From positions 1 through 21,962 of the forward strand of contig CAYRRA010000060.1 in NCBI GenBank assembly GCA_964426355.1: DNA of 21,962 nucleotides. Direction: 5' to 3'. Every line of letters starts with the position of its first letter. The first letter of the stretch is position 1. Positions 1 through 6,841 of the stretch are shown piece after piece. The notes under the pieces were generated by a model, which worked only from the letters and a program-made list of their open reading frames with translations, was not told the origin of the DNA and searched no databases. The stretch is from JAJFTV01 sp964426355 (GTDB taxonomy: Bacteria > Chloroflexota > Anaerolineae > Anaerolineales > Anaerolineaceae). A program made the translations under genes and the position numbers.

Positions 1-588
1 TATGGCATAAGATGCGCGATAATCTCCATCATCCTGTCGACCAACGCTGCCTGGGTTTACAAACCAGGTATTCCCGGCTTTTCTACAGAAAGGTTGGTGA
101 GAGTGACCACAAAGAACGAGGTCTGCACCGCCAGGAGCAGCCAATTCATACAGCCTGGATTGCGGGGTGAGGGGAGACAAATGCTCTCCTGGTGAAACAG
201 GGCTGCCATGCACCAGGTGAATTTTCCATCCAAGAAACTCCATACGTAGGCTTTGCGGCAAAGATTTTAAATAGCTTTTGTTTTCTTCATTGGTGTGCTC
301 ATACGCCCACTCGAAGGCAAAACGTTTTAGCGAGGTTTTGGGTTTTTCATGCTCATCCACCTTATGGATGCGGAGCATTTTCTGGTCGTAATTTCCGATG
401 ATGCTGAGGATGTGCCCAAAGCGATTTCTTCGGATGACCTCATCCGGGTTGGAGCCGTAACCCACAAAATCGCCTGCATTCAAGATTGTATCTGCTCCTT
501 GCTTTGCGATGTGTGCCAGGACAGCTTCAAAAGCGTGTAAGTTGGCATGGATGTCTGCGATTAAAGCCACACGCAAAGATGAGACCAT
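1..588 (-). CDS. Metallophosphoesterase, YfcE/MJ0936-like (C-terminus beyond window)
   Basis: Calcineurin-like phosphoesterase; family members hydrolyse phosphodiester or phosphomonoester bonds with a two-metal centre. I translated the minus strand from the ATG at 586-588; the frame stays open for 196 codons to the window edge, so the C-terminus is missing. The blocks appear in order: D-I-H (12-14), G-D (39-40), G-N-Y-D (65-68, where GNHD is usual), H-G-S-P (127-130), G-H-S-H (161-164) and N-P-G-S-V-G (178-183). The last is typical of the YfcE/MJ0936 subgroup. There is no signal peptide, so it is probably cytoplasmic. Its ATG directly abuts the TAA of the CHAD gene, which implies translational coupling. 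The natural substrate cannot be read from sequence; the neighbours make a phosphate or polyphosphate compound worth considering, as inference only. Confidence 0.9.
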   Translation of the reverse strand, partial: MVSSLRVALIADIHANLHAFEAVLAHIAKQGADTILNAGDFVGYGSNPDEVIRRNRFGHILSIIGNYDQKMLRIHKVDEHEKPKTSLKRFAFEWAYEHTNEENKSYLKSLPQSLRMEFLGWKIHLVHGSPVSPGEHLSPLTPQSRLYELAAPGGADLVLCGHSHQPFCRKAGNTWFVNPGSVGRQDDGDYRASYAI

Positions 589-1590
589 TTATTCCCCCGA
601 AATATCAGCAGGAGCGGGTTGAACGGCATCTTTGGGATAAGAGGGCATGCGGATATTTTCTGACAGGTTTTCCCAGGCGCCTTCCGTTTTCCAGGTTTCC
701 CACTCGACAACAAATTGTTGATAGATTCGCTCCCTCTCCTGCCGGGTAAATTCCAAAAAGTGCTCTACCCCTGGTTTGATGAAATTCATTGCACCCATAC
801 TCCCGTAGAAATCTTGTGTTCTCCTGGTTTCTTTTTCGATGAAGATGGGCAAATACAGCTCCCACACATCCATGTCATGGATGTTTCCCAACAACTCTTG
901 TGCTTTTTTAACAGCGAGATACGGTTTTTTTAACTGGCTTCGATAGATAGGGGCGAAGGTTTCAATGGTGTATCGCAAAGCTTTGGCTGCAATGCGCATC
1001 TCGTGTAGTTCCTTAATGCATTCTGGCATTTGGACAATCGAGTCATAGCCTTGAAGCGTGTCCAGACCGGTTGAGATTGAGCGGGCGGCAAGCTGGTATA
1101 GCTCCACTGGATAACTCATCCCTTCAACCATTTGTTGGCTGAGGGGGAAAAAGTGTTCTGTGATTTCCTCCACTGTACGGCTTGCCTCGAACTTTTCCAA
1201 AGACTTAATCACTTTCTGTTGGATTGAGGCTCGTTTTTGATTGAGCCGAAGGAGCAAACGTTTAACGCCGGGGTAGCTGCGTTTCTCCTCTACGGATTGG
1301 CGGAACGCGGTCAGAAATTCGATCTGAACATCGAGGTCTCTGGCTTGCCCGAGTTGGGTTGTAATTCCTTTAATCTCTGACAACCATCTTTCTGCTTTTT
1401 TCATCGACATACAATCGAAAAAGAGAGGAAAGGCGTTGCGAAGCCGCCGTGAAAACACCCGCAGTTGATGGATGTGTTCGATGTCGGCTGCGTTTTTTGC
1501 CCCTTCAATTTCCTTTTGAAGGTTATCCAGATGTGCCAGTAAAACGCGTGCACCGAAAGGACACGTGGCGGGTATCATTTTCTTTTTCAT
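589..1590 (-). CDS. CHAD-domain protein (putative polyphosphate-binding)
   Basis: A 333-residue, all-helical, charged protein with the CHAD signature. The first half has H41-x-x-R44 followed by a basic run (R48, R49, R51) and A-R-D-L-D-V at 83-88. The second half repeats the pattern with H196, R199, K203 and R206 and L-G-N-I-H-D-M-D-V near 234-242. Characterised CHAD domains bind inorganic polyphosphate through a basic surface made by these residues. There is no CYTH domain, so this is a stand-alone CHAD. No signal peptide or membrane segment is visible. It starts 15 nt after the stop of the second kinase-like gene, behind a GGGG ribosome site about 4 nt from the ATG, and ends against the phosphoesterase start. 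Family assignment is firm; a role as polyphosphate scaffold or regulator is inferred. Confidence 0.88.
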   Translation of the reverse strand: MKKKMIPATCPFGARVLLAHLDNLQKEIEGAKNAADIEHIHQLRVFSRRLRNAFPLFFDCMSMKKAERWLSEIKGITTQLGQARDLDVQIEFLTAFRQSVEEKRSYPGVKRLLLRLNQKRASIQQKVIKSLEKFEASRTVEEITEHFFPLSQQMVEGMSYPVELYQLAARSISTGLDTLQGYDSIVQMPECIKELHEMRIAAKALRYTIETFAPIYRSQLKKPYLAVKKAQELLGNIHDMDVWELYLPIFIEKETRRTQDFYGSMGAMNFIKPGVEHFLEFTRQERERIYQQFVVEWETWKTEGAWENLSENIRMPSYPKDAVQPAPADISGE

Positions 1591-1605
1591 TTTTCCCCAA
1601 TTGTT

Positions 1606-2307
1606 CTATTTCTCAGGGTGATCCAATGAAAACAACGTACTGATTTTGCTTTGAAGTTCCTGGAATATTGCTTGTGCTGGTTGATCGGCATTGATGGTGA
1701 CGAAACCGAATTCTTCTGCCATGATATCGAATTGTTCACGCAGTTTGGATTGATATGCGATGAAGCTGTCATAGAGATTATCGGCACAGCGGATATCCAT
1801 ACCTGCTTCCCAATAGTTCAGCCCACGCCCATGAATTACCCGCGTGACCAGGTTTGGGATTTCAGCGCGCAGGTAAAGCACCACGTCTGGTTTAAGCGAA
1901 AATCCGTACACCTGGCGTGCCCAGCGTGGGTCGGCGCCCCGCACGACATCCCGTGCAATAACCGAATAAAAGTAACGGTCTGAAAGGACCACGAAACCCG
2001 CTTTGAGGGCAGGGATGATATGTCTTTCCAGGCGGTCGGCAAAATCGGTGGCGTAGAAAAGAGACATGGTGAGAGGGCTGAGTGTATGCCCTTCCTTTGC
2101 GACCTCTAAACCCGGCTGGGTCAGGTTGGAACGTTTTAAACCGGTGTCTGAAACAGCGTACCCTTCACCTTCCAACCATTGCTTGAGCAATTCAATCTGT
2201 GTGCTTCGCCCAACCCCGTCATTTCCCTCAAGGACGATGAGTTTGCCTTGAAGTTCGAGCGGCGGGCTGTAAGGATACCCTGCACCGTAAAATTTTGCCT
2301 TTTTCAT
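1606..2307 (-). CDS. Thymidylate-kinase-like protein with altered Walker A (K to R)
   Basis: A 233-residue P-loop protein of the thymidylate kinase fold and a diverged paralogue of the gene just upstream. I chose the ATG at 2305-2307 because it overlaps the preceding stop as ATGA; an in-frame ATG at 2403 would read 96 nt back into the upstream gene. The P-loop at 28-36 reads G-N-D-G-V-G-R-S-T: the lysine that contacts the beta/gamma phosphates is arginine (codon CGA). The D-R-Y motif (110-112), T-D-F-A-D-R segment (87-92) and Y-W-E-A-G-M-D segment (165-171) match the paralogue. A roughly 20-residue N-terminal extension with Y-G-A-G-Y-P-Y-S is unique to this copy. It may be a weakened kinase, a pseudokinase partner of the paralogue, or an enzyme with another phosphate donor. 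Housekeeping Tmk is less likely. Confidence 0.82.
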   Translation of the reverse strand: MKKAKFYGAGYPYSPPLELQGKLIVLEGNDGVGRSTQIELLKQWLEGEGYAVSDTGLKRSNLTQPGLEVAKEGHTLSPLTMSLFYATDFADRLERHIIPALKAGFVVLSDRYFYSVIARDVVRGADPRWARQVYGFSLKPDVVLYLRAEIPNLVTRVIHGRGLNYWEAGMDIRCADNLYDSFIAYQSKLREQFDIMAEEFGFVTINADQPAQAIFQELQSKISTLFSLDHPEK

Positions 2308-3053
2308 TTCTTCTCTTGCTCCGATTTCTTTTTGGCAGGACGTTTCAGGCGTCGTTTTTGGGATCGCAGCGCACTTGCCCTGGGGTTTGGCATCCCTTTC
2401 CACCGATGGACCAATTTCCAGACGATCTGCCGTACCTGCTGCTGCTGCACTTCCACCGGCAGTGTACCGTCAATGACGATTAATCCGAATTCATCGATCA
2501 TCTTGTCGTATTCCTCGATGATGCGCTGTTGAAAGAGGCGAAAACTGGTGATCCGGTTATCGGAAAGACCTAAATCCATGCCGGCTTCATAGTATTTTAG
2601 CTTGGCACGTGAGGCGGTGATGCGTTCAACGGCGATATCGAGCGGAACTTGAAAATAGAAGGCAATATCCGGTTGGATGGAGTAAGAATAGAGATTGCGC
2701 ACCCAGAGCGGGTCGACCCCGCGAGCCACATCACGCGCGAAGGCAGTGAAGGCGTATCGATCCGCCAGTACAATACCTCCCGCCTTGATGATGGGGTGGA
2801 TGTAGTTTTCCCAGCGGTCTGCAAAATCTGTGCATTGAAGTAAACTAAATGTCGTGGGGGTGAAGGCTTTTTCCTTCTTTGCCAGACCGGTGGTACTTTT
2901 TACCAGGGTGGATGAGTTCCACTCTGTGAAGAATACCGATTTCCCCAGTGCCAACAGCCATTTGTACAAGAGATCGATTTGCGTGGATTTCCCACTTCCA
3001 TCGATCCCTTCAACAACGATTAGTTTGCCTGGATATTTTTTCTTTTTCAGCAT
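2304..3053 (-). CDS. Thymidylate-kinase-like protein, intact P-loop
   Basis: A 249-residue nucleoside-monophosphate-kinase-fold protein. The Walker A G-I-D-G-S-G-K-S-T (16-24) is intact and the D-R-Y motif typical of dTMP kinases lies at 98-100. T-D-F-A-D-R (75-80) and Y-Y-E-A-G-M-D (154-160) are shared with the adjacent paralogue. Canonical dTMP kinase is about 210 residues; here the extra length is mainly a very basic Lys/Arg-rich tail (about 225-249). The gene lies 46 nt downstream of phoU, behind AGGAT repeats that can serve as ribosome site, and its TGA overlaps the next ATG. Chemistry is probably phosphoryl transfer to a nucleotide. Duplication and the phoU/CHAD context suggest a specialised enzyme rather than the essential Tmk, but the acceptor is unknown. 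Confidence 0.82.
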   Translation of the reverse strand: MLKKKKYPGKLIVVEGIDGSGKSTQIDLLYKWLLALGKSVFFTEWNSSTLVKSTTGLAKKEKAFTPTTFSLLQCTDFADRWENYIHPIIKAGGIVLADRYAFTAFARDVARGVDPLWVRNLYSYSIQPDIAFYFQVPLDIAVERITASRAKLKYYEAGMDLGLSDNRITSFRLFQQRIIEEYDKMIDEFGLIVIDGTLPVEVQQQQVRQIVWKLVHRWKGMPNPRASALRSQKRRLKRPAKKKSEQEKK

Positions 3054-3099
3054 ATCCTATCCTATCAGCCATTTTCTGACCCGGGACCTGATTGTGTAT

Positions 3100-3789
3100 T
3101 TAATTGGTTTGTTCCTCTTCATCGTCTGAGCTATCGATTTCCATCAATTCGCCGGTCGCAAGGAAGACGGTTCTTTCGCAGATGTTGATGACGCGATCTG
3201 CGAGTCTTTCGAGGTTATGGGCAACCCACATAATATGGTTGGCGTGGTCAATCAGGCTGGGGTTTTCGATCATTTGATGGACAGCATACCGGTAAATCTT
3301 ATTGTACAGGTCGTCAATGGCATCGTCGTCTTTGGGGATGCTCAAAGCAGTATCAACATCTTCTTCCACGAATGCAACCATGGCACGATGCAGCATGGCA
3401 ACAGCCAGTTCGCACATTTGCTGCAGATCATTGTTGGGCAGTTCAAGTGTGGAGCCATCCAGCTTGATTGCAACTTTTGCAATGCCTTTGGCGTAATCGC
3501 CCATTCTTTCTAACTCGGTTGATATTTCCAACAGGGATGCCAGTAAACGCAGGTCGCGCGCCATTGGCTGCTGAGTTGCCAGTGTAATGAGTATTGCGTT
3601 TTCGATGGCGAATCTCTTCTCGTTGATGAGCAGGTCGTGTTGATAGGTGTTTTTGGCGCCGCTAATATCCCGCTTCAGCAATGAAGTAATGGCATGTATC
3701 ACAGCTTGTTCGACCATGCTGCCCAGCAATAAGGTTTCGTTTTTGATTTTTTCGATCTGGCGGTCAAAGCCCTCTCGGAGCGGTGGCAT
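3100..3789 (-). CDS. phoU: Phosphate-signalling regulator PhoU
   Basis: A 229-residue PhoU with two three-helix repeats. Each carries the metal-cluster E-x-x-x-D motif: E94-R-M-G-D98 in the first and E194-R-L-A-D198 in the second. Length matches the family (about 215-240). PhoU proteins are cytoplasmic and link the PstSCAB phosphate transporter and the PhoR kinase, repressing Pho signalling when phosphate is plentiful; loss commonly raises polyphosphate. The tail is acidic (S-S-D-D-E-E-E, 220-226). The ATG at 3787-3789 follows an AAAGG-type ribosome site. It is the first gene of the five-gene run and has its own promoter upstream. No pst or phoBR gene lies in the window, so here PhoU travels with kinase-like and CHAD genes instead. 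Confidence 0.93.
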   Translation of the reverse strand: MPPLREGFDRQIEKIKNETLLLGSMVEQAVIHAITSLLKRDISGAKNTYQHDLLINEKRFAIENAILITLATQQPMARDLRLLASLLEISTELERMGDYAKGIAKVAIKLDGSTLELPNNDLQQMCELAVAMLHRAMVAFVEEDVDTALSIPKDDDAIDDLYNKIYRYAVHQMIENPSLIDHANHIMWVAHNLERLADRVINICERTVFLATGELMEIDSSDDEEEQTN

Positions 3790-3932
3790 AAGCTAACCTT
3801 TCTTTTCTGCATACATTCACTGCAAAGATGGTTTTGCTGGAGAATGTTTCATCAGTTTCTGGATTTTTCGTTGCGTTGAACACGCATGAAGTATCTTTTT
3901 AATATTAAGTTTCATTACCGATGGTATTTATT

Positions 3933-3961
3933 ATTATAGTGTAAATTTATCTAATTGCTAA
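3933..3961 (-). promoter_or_regulatory. Sigma70-type promoter of the phoU operon
   Basis: On the minus strand a perfect TATAAT (3933-3938) follows TTAGCA (3956-3961; 4 of 6 to TTGACA) with a 17-nt spacer in an AT-rich stretch. Predicted transcription would start near 3926, giving a leader of about 140 nt before phoU. The -35 box lies only about 18 bp from the end of the palindromic element at 3980. No obvious PhoB box was recognised. Confidence 0.55.
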
Positions 3962-3979
3962 TTTTTGCTATGTTTACAT

Positions 3980-4203
3980 AGGGTAATCGCATCAAAATTG
4001 ATTTCATACATAAAATGAGGTTTATTCCCACCCCACCCCTGACCCCGCCCCAGGGCGGGGAATAAAGCTTTGCAGCGAAATTGAGCGCATAGCGCTCAAT
4101 TTAGCTGCAAAAAAACATTTTCTCCCCTTCCCGCTCCGGGAAGGGGCTGGGGGATGGGTGAAAATGCATTGTTCGTTCCATAAAATTGATGCGCGACTAC
4201 CCT
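3980..4203. mobile_element. MITE-like palindromic repeat element (non-coding)
   Basis: A roughly 224-bp gene-free element bounded by imperfect terminal inverted repeats. The left end reads AGGGTAATCGCATCAA (3980-3995); the complement of the right end, read inward from 4203, is AGGGTAGTCGCGCATCAA, i.e. one mismatch and a 2-nt indel. Inside are three nested hairpins: 4043-4060 (8-bp arms, CCCCGCCC), 4069-4111 (20-bp arms, one mismatch) and 4124-4146 (10-bp arms, CCCCTTCCCG). The C-rich stretch at 4029-4046 and the G-rich stretch at 4143-4160 are also roughly complementary, so the whole unit can fold on itself. No transposase or clear target-site duplication is seen. It sits between divergent promoters for phoU and the DUF4380-like gene. 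Copy number elsewhere in the genome is unknown. Confidence 0.6.
4069..4111. repeat. Long near-perfect palindrome (20-bp arms, 3-nt loop)
   Basis: The arms 4069-4088 and 4092-4111 are reverse complements except for one base (G at 4077 against T expected), separated by ATA. The core arm is AAATTGAGCGC. It is the centre of the MITE-like element and could form a cruciform or a stable RNA hairpin. There is no T-run that would make it a classical terminator. Confidence 0.8.
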
Positions 4204-4245
4204 GTGGGTCAGGTTCTTTCTCCGGTGTAAACCTGTCATGCGTTA

Positions 4246-4251
4246 TATAAT
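4246..4251 (+). promoter_or_regulatory. -10 box (TATAAT) candidate for the DUF4380-like gene
   Basis: A perfect TATAAT lies 81 nt upstream of the chosen ATG. With normal spacing the -35 region (about 4222-4229, CCGGTGTA) is poor, so the call rests on the -10 box alone. It lies just outside the palindromic element. Confidence 0.35.
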
Positions 4252-4332
4252 AAACCTGAATTCGAGTTTAGGGTTTTTGGCTGCCCTCACGCCCCAATTC
4301 CGAAATTCATGTTGACTTCGCCAGGAGAACTT

Positions 4333-5229
4333 ATGAAATCATTGAAATATCTGGATTTAGATTGTGTCGAACTGGAAAGCCAGCCAATCAGCCTGGTGGT
4401 CAGCCGGTCGGTTGGTCCGCGCGTTCTTTCGCTGCGTTTTAACGGCGGTAAAAACCTGTTCGCCGAGCTGCCGGATATCACCACGCCCACCCCGCGCTTT
4501 GGGCTTTATCACTTCTACGGCGGGCATCGCTTGTGGCTATCGCCGGAAGATCTTGACCGGACTTACATGCCGGATGACCATCCTGTGGATGTGTCTGAGC
4601 TGCCGGGCGGGGCGCAGTTCACCCAGCCCGCCGACCCGGTGTACGGGATGGAGAAATCCATGCGCATCACACTGGGAGCCGGCAGCGCAAACGTGCGGAT
4701 TGAGCATATTTTGACCAACCAGGGCAGGGAACCGCAGGAGTGCGCACCCTGGGCGATTACCCAACTGCGCAGCGGCGGAACGGCTGTTTTGCCGCAGGAA
4801 GTGTGCGATTCCGGCTTGCTGGCGAACCGCGTTCTGGTGCTGTGGTCTTACACCGATGTGCGCAGCCCGTACATCTTGTGGGGCAATCGCACCATCTTTG
4901 TTCAATCGCAGATGCAGGAGCGGGCTTTAAAGCTCGGTTTTCCCAACCGGCGCGGTTGGCTGGCTTACTGGCTGGAGGGGACGCTCTTTGTCAAAAAAGC
5001 CGGGTATGATCCCGGCGAGGATTATTATGACTTCGGCAGTTCCAGCGAATGCTACTGCTGCAACCGCTTTTTGGAGTTGGAAACGCTGGGTGGGCGTACC
5101 ACGCTGCTGCCGGGGCAATCGGTGAGCCATACAGAGACGTGGGAGTTACACGCACTGCCAGATTTTCAGCCCGATGAAGCGTATGTACAGGAGATGGTGA
5201 ACAGGTTGGGGTTGGAGCCCGAAAATTGA
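4333..5229 (+). CDS. Galactose-mutarotase-fold protein, DUF4380-like
   Basis: A 298-residue soluble protein, mostly beta-strand in pattern. I chose the ATG at 4333 because AGGAG (4323-4327) precedes it by 5 nt; an in-frame ATG at 4309 has no ribosome site. The G-G-H-R-L-W block (63-68) followed by S-P-E (70-72) resembles DUF4380 and aldose-1-epimerase-like proteins, where a conserved His/Arg pair lies in the sugar site. Other features fit the superfamily: N-G-G-K-N-L-F (37-43) near the N-terminus and a late W-E-L-H segment. Members bind or epimerise sugars, but the substrate here cannot be stated. There is no signal peptide. It is a single gene converging on the DinB-like gene with a 44-nt gap. 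Fold-level assignment is moderately confident; enzymatic function is unknown. Confidence 0.7.
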   Translation: MKSLKYLDLDCVELESQPISLVVSRSVGPRVLSLRFNGGKNLFAELPDITTPTPRFGLYHFYGGHRLWLSPEDLDRTYMPDDHPVDVSELPGGAQFTQPADPVYGMEKSMRITLGAGSANVRIEHILTNQGREPQECAPWAITQLRSGGTAVLPQEVCDSGLLANRVLVLWSYTDVRSPYILWGNRTIFVQSQMQERALKLGFPNRRGWLAYWLEGTLFVKKAGYDPGEDYYDFGSSSECYCCNRFLELETLGGRTTLLPGQSVSHTETWELHALPDFQPDEAYVQEMVNRLGLEPEN

Positions 5230-5273
5230 AGGTTGCCCTCGCCGGGTATTCTTCAACCTGCCCAAGAACCAGC

Positions 5274-5945
5274 TCACTCCTTTTTTTGCTTTAGTCGCAC
5301 AGCCTCGTTCAAATGCAGGTAGCAGTGCCGGGTGGGAGGCATTAACAGCAGTTCGGCAATGCTGCGTCGCCCCCAATACTCGGTGATGCTGCGCGCTTCC
5401 TCCAGCACAATGCCCTCGTCCAGGATGCGCTGCAGTCGGGCAGGCTCAGCAGGTTTCTTCAAATCCTCAGCGTCAAGCTGCTGCACAATCTGGCGCGTGC
5501 GCTGCCCCACCGCCTTGCGATAAGCGCGCAGTGTGGGGATGTCGATGGCAGCGCTCAGTTCCGCCACCGCGGGCACATCCATCGCGTTGCCGGTATGCCG
5601 CACCGGGGTCTGTAAACGCTCAAACCAGCCCTCCTGTTCGGCAAGCGGCAGCTCACCCGCTACCAGCATGTTCATGGTCACATCTTCGATGCGGGCGATG
5701 TGCCAGATGATCCATGCCACCGAGTGCTCGCCGTTGCGCGGGATGCGGCGCACCAGTGCATCGGGCATGTCATCCAGCACCTCATCTTCAAACGACCAGG
5801 GCTCGCTCTCTGCCATCTGGCGCGTGTGCAGCCGGGCGTGCTGGGTGAAAAAACCCTGCATGGCTTCGTCATGATTTTTGAAACTCAGCAACAATTCTCG
5901 AAATGCAGTCTGACGGGTATTCCATTCTTTGCGATAATCTATCAT
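5274..5945 (-). CDS. DinB/YfiT-like four-helix metal-binding protein
   Basis: A 223-residue helical protein of the DinB superfamily. The supporting pattern is S-V-A-W-I-I-W-H-I-A-R-I-E-D (75-88) with H82 as first metal ligand, and H207-x-x-x-H211 near the C-terminus as the other two, matching the three-His site of the fold. Members include thiol-dependent S-transferases and many uncharacterised stress proteins; Escherichia coli DNA polymerase DinB is unrelated. The ATG at 5945 follows GAGG about 9 nt upstream. It begins 21 nt after the stop of the ferritin-VIT gene on the same strand, so the two are probably cotranscribed. No specific substrate can be assigned. Confidence 0.75.
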   Translation of the reverse strand: MIDYRKEWNTRQTAFRELLLSFKNHDEAMQGFFTQHARLHTRQMAESEPWSFEDEVLDDMPDALVRRIPRNGEHSVAWIIWHIARIEDVTMNMLVAGELPLAEQEGWFERLQTPVRHTGNAMDVPAVAELSAAIDIPTLRAYRKAVGQRTRQIVQQLDAEDLKKPAEPARLQRILDEGIVLEEARSITEYWGRRSIAELLLMPPTRHCYLHLNEAVRLKQKKE

Positions 5946-5966
5946 GTGTGAACCTCAAGAAGAAAA

Positions 5967-6773
5967 TTAACCGGCAACGCTCACGCCGATCAGGCGCCCG
6001 ATGCCAAAAGTAACCGCAGCAGCCAACAAACCAAAGATCACCATGCGCATGCCGGAAACCAAAACCGGACGACCGGTGAAGAGGGTGATGGCGGCTCCCA
6101 GCAGGAATAAACAGACGACGCCGGAGAGGATGCTGACCAGGATGGCGGTGAAGCCGCTGAGAAAAAAGAAAGCAATGACCGGTATGATGGCGCCAGCCAG
6201 CATCCCTGCCAGACCGGTGATCAGCACGGTGCGTTCGTCGAGCGTGGCGCCGGCAACGCCAATGACCAGGCTGAGGTTGGAGACCAGCCCATCGTTTGCA
6301 CCCAGCACGGCTGCGCGCAGAGCATTTCCACCCGCCCCGCGATGGCGACCTTCGAGCTGTGCCAGCACATTGCCCTCCATACCGCCGCGCACGGTGCGGC
6401 TGATGTTATTGAGCAGGATGCCATGGAACTGCTCCTGGCGCGCCATTTGGGCATTGCCGGGCTGCTGTGCATACACCTGCGAGCCGCTTTTTTCCAAATT
6501 TTGCATGACCGAAAGGATTACCCCTGTGCCGAAGCGTTTTCCAAGCCAGATCAGTACGTGCGTCTGCCAATCGGGTTTGAACTTCGGTTCTGGATGCCCC
6601 AGTTGAGCCAATTTTTCCACCCAGGTCTGGGCATGCCGGATTTCCGTTTCCGCCAGGCGTTTATATACACCTGCCAGGCGTTCATCCGTCTCCATGCCTG
6701 CCAATGCTTCGTAGAGCAAAGCGCTGTTGCGTTCATCTTTATAGAAGTCGATATAGGTTTTTACGTCGGTCAT
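5967..6773 (-). CDS. Ferritin-like/VIT1 (CCC1) iron-manganese membrane protein, internally shortened
   Basis: A 268-residue fusion. Residues 1-140 form a rubrerythrin-like domain with E44-x-x-H47 and E114-x-x-H117 di-iron motifs; 150-268 are the membrane VIT1/CCC1 domain, starting with the signature L-G-A-N-D-G-L-V-S-N (157-166) and ending G-I-G-R-L-I-G-V-S (257-265). Ferritin-VIT proteins of the MbfA type move Fe/Mn out of the cytosol. As I recall the closest family form (about 370 residues), the segment between A-G-M-L-A-G-A (189-195) and I-I-P-V (196-199) should hold the rest of TM2, a charged cytosolic metal-binding helical domain and the start of TM3, roughly 95 residues. Here they are joined in frame, leaving about four hydrophobic segments. 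The start at 6773 is set by GAGGG; an ATG 36 nt upstream lacks a ribosome site. Transport may be altered or lost. Confidence 0.85.
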   Translation of the reverse strand: MTDVKTYIDFYKDERNSALLYEALAGMETDERLAGVYKRLAETEIRHAQTWVEKLAQLGHPEPKFKPDWQTHVLIWLGKRFGTGVILSVMQNLEKSGSQVYAQQPGNAQMARQEQFHGILLNNISRTVRGGMEGNVLAQLEGRHRGAGGNALRAAVLGANDGLVSNLSLVIGVAGATLDERTVLITGLAGMLAGAIIPVIAFFFLSGFTAILVSILSGVVCLFLLGAAITLFTGRPVLVSGMRMVIFGLLAAAVTFGIGRLIGVSVAG

Positions 6774-6805
6774 TTTTCCCTCACCGCTAATTTTACTGCG
6801 AAGAC

Positions 6806-6829
6806 GCACATCTTTTCTTGCAGATGTGC
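6806..6829 (-). repeat. Hairpin between ABC exporter and VIT gene
   Basis: Arms GCACATCT and AGATGTGC (8 bp, perfect) with an 8-nt loop lie in the 68-nt gap between the ABC gene stop and the VIT start. No T-run follows in the direction of transcription, so it is a weak terminator at best. It may be an RNA-processing or 3'-stabilising hairpin that lets the two parts of the operon be expressed at different levels. Confidence 0.5.
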
Positions 6830-6841
6830 CAGGGGGTTATG

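Noticed and set aside
1606..2403. Longer start at 2403 for the second TMK-like gene
   Set aside because: The extra 32 codons lie inside the upstream coding region, look non-conserved, and the ATGA overlap at 2307 is a typical coupled start.
5226..5286. Possible terminator between the convergent DUF4380-like and DinB-like genes
   Set aside because: Stems are only 6 bp with 18-19-nt loops in two competing pairings, and the T-run lies about 20 nt away inside the DinB coding end.
6001..6606. A 201-codon plus-strand open frame over the ferritin-VIT gene
   Set aside because: Its translation is low-complexity (Ala/Pro/Arg/Ser) and antisense to a well-supported gene; no ribosome site or family motif.
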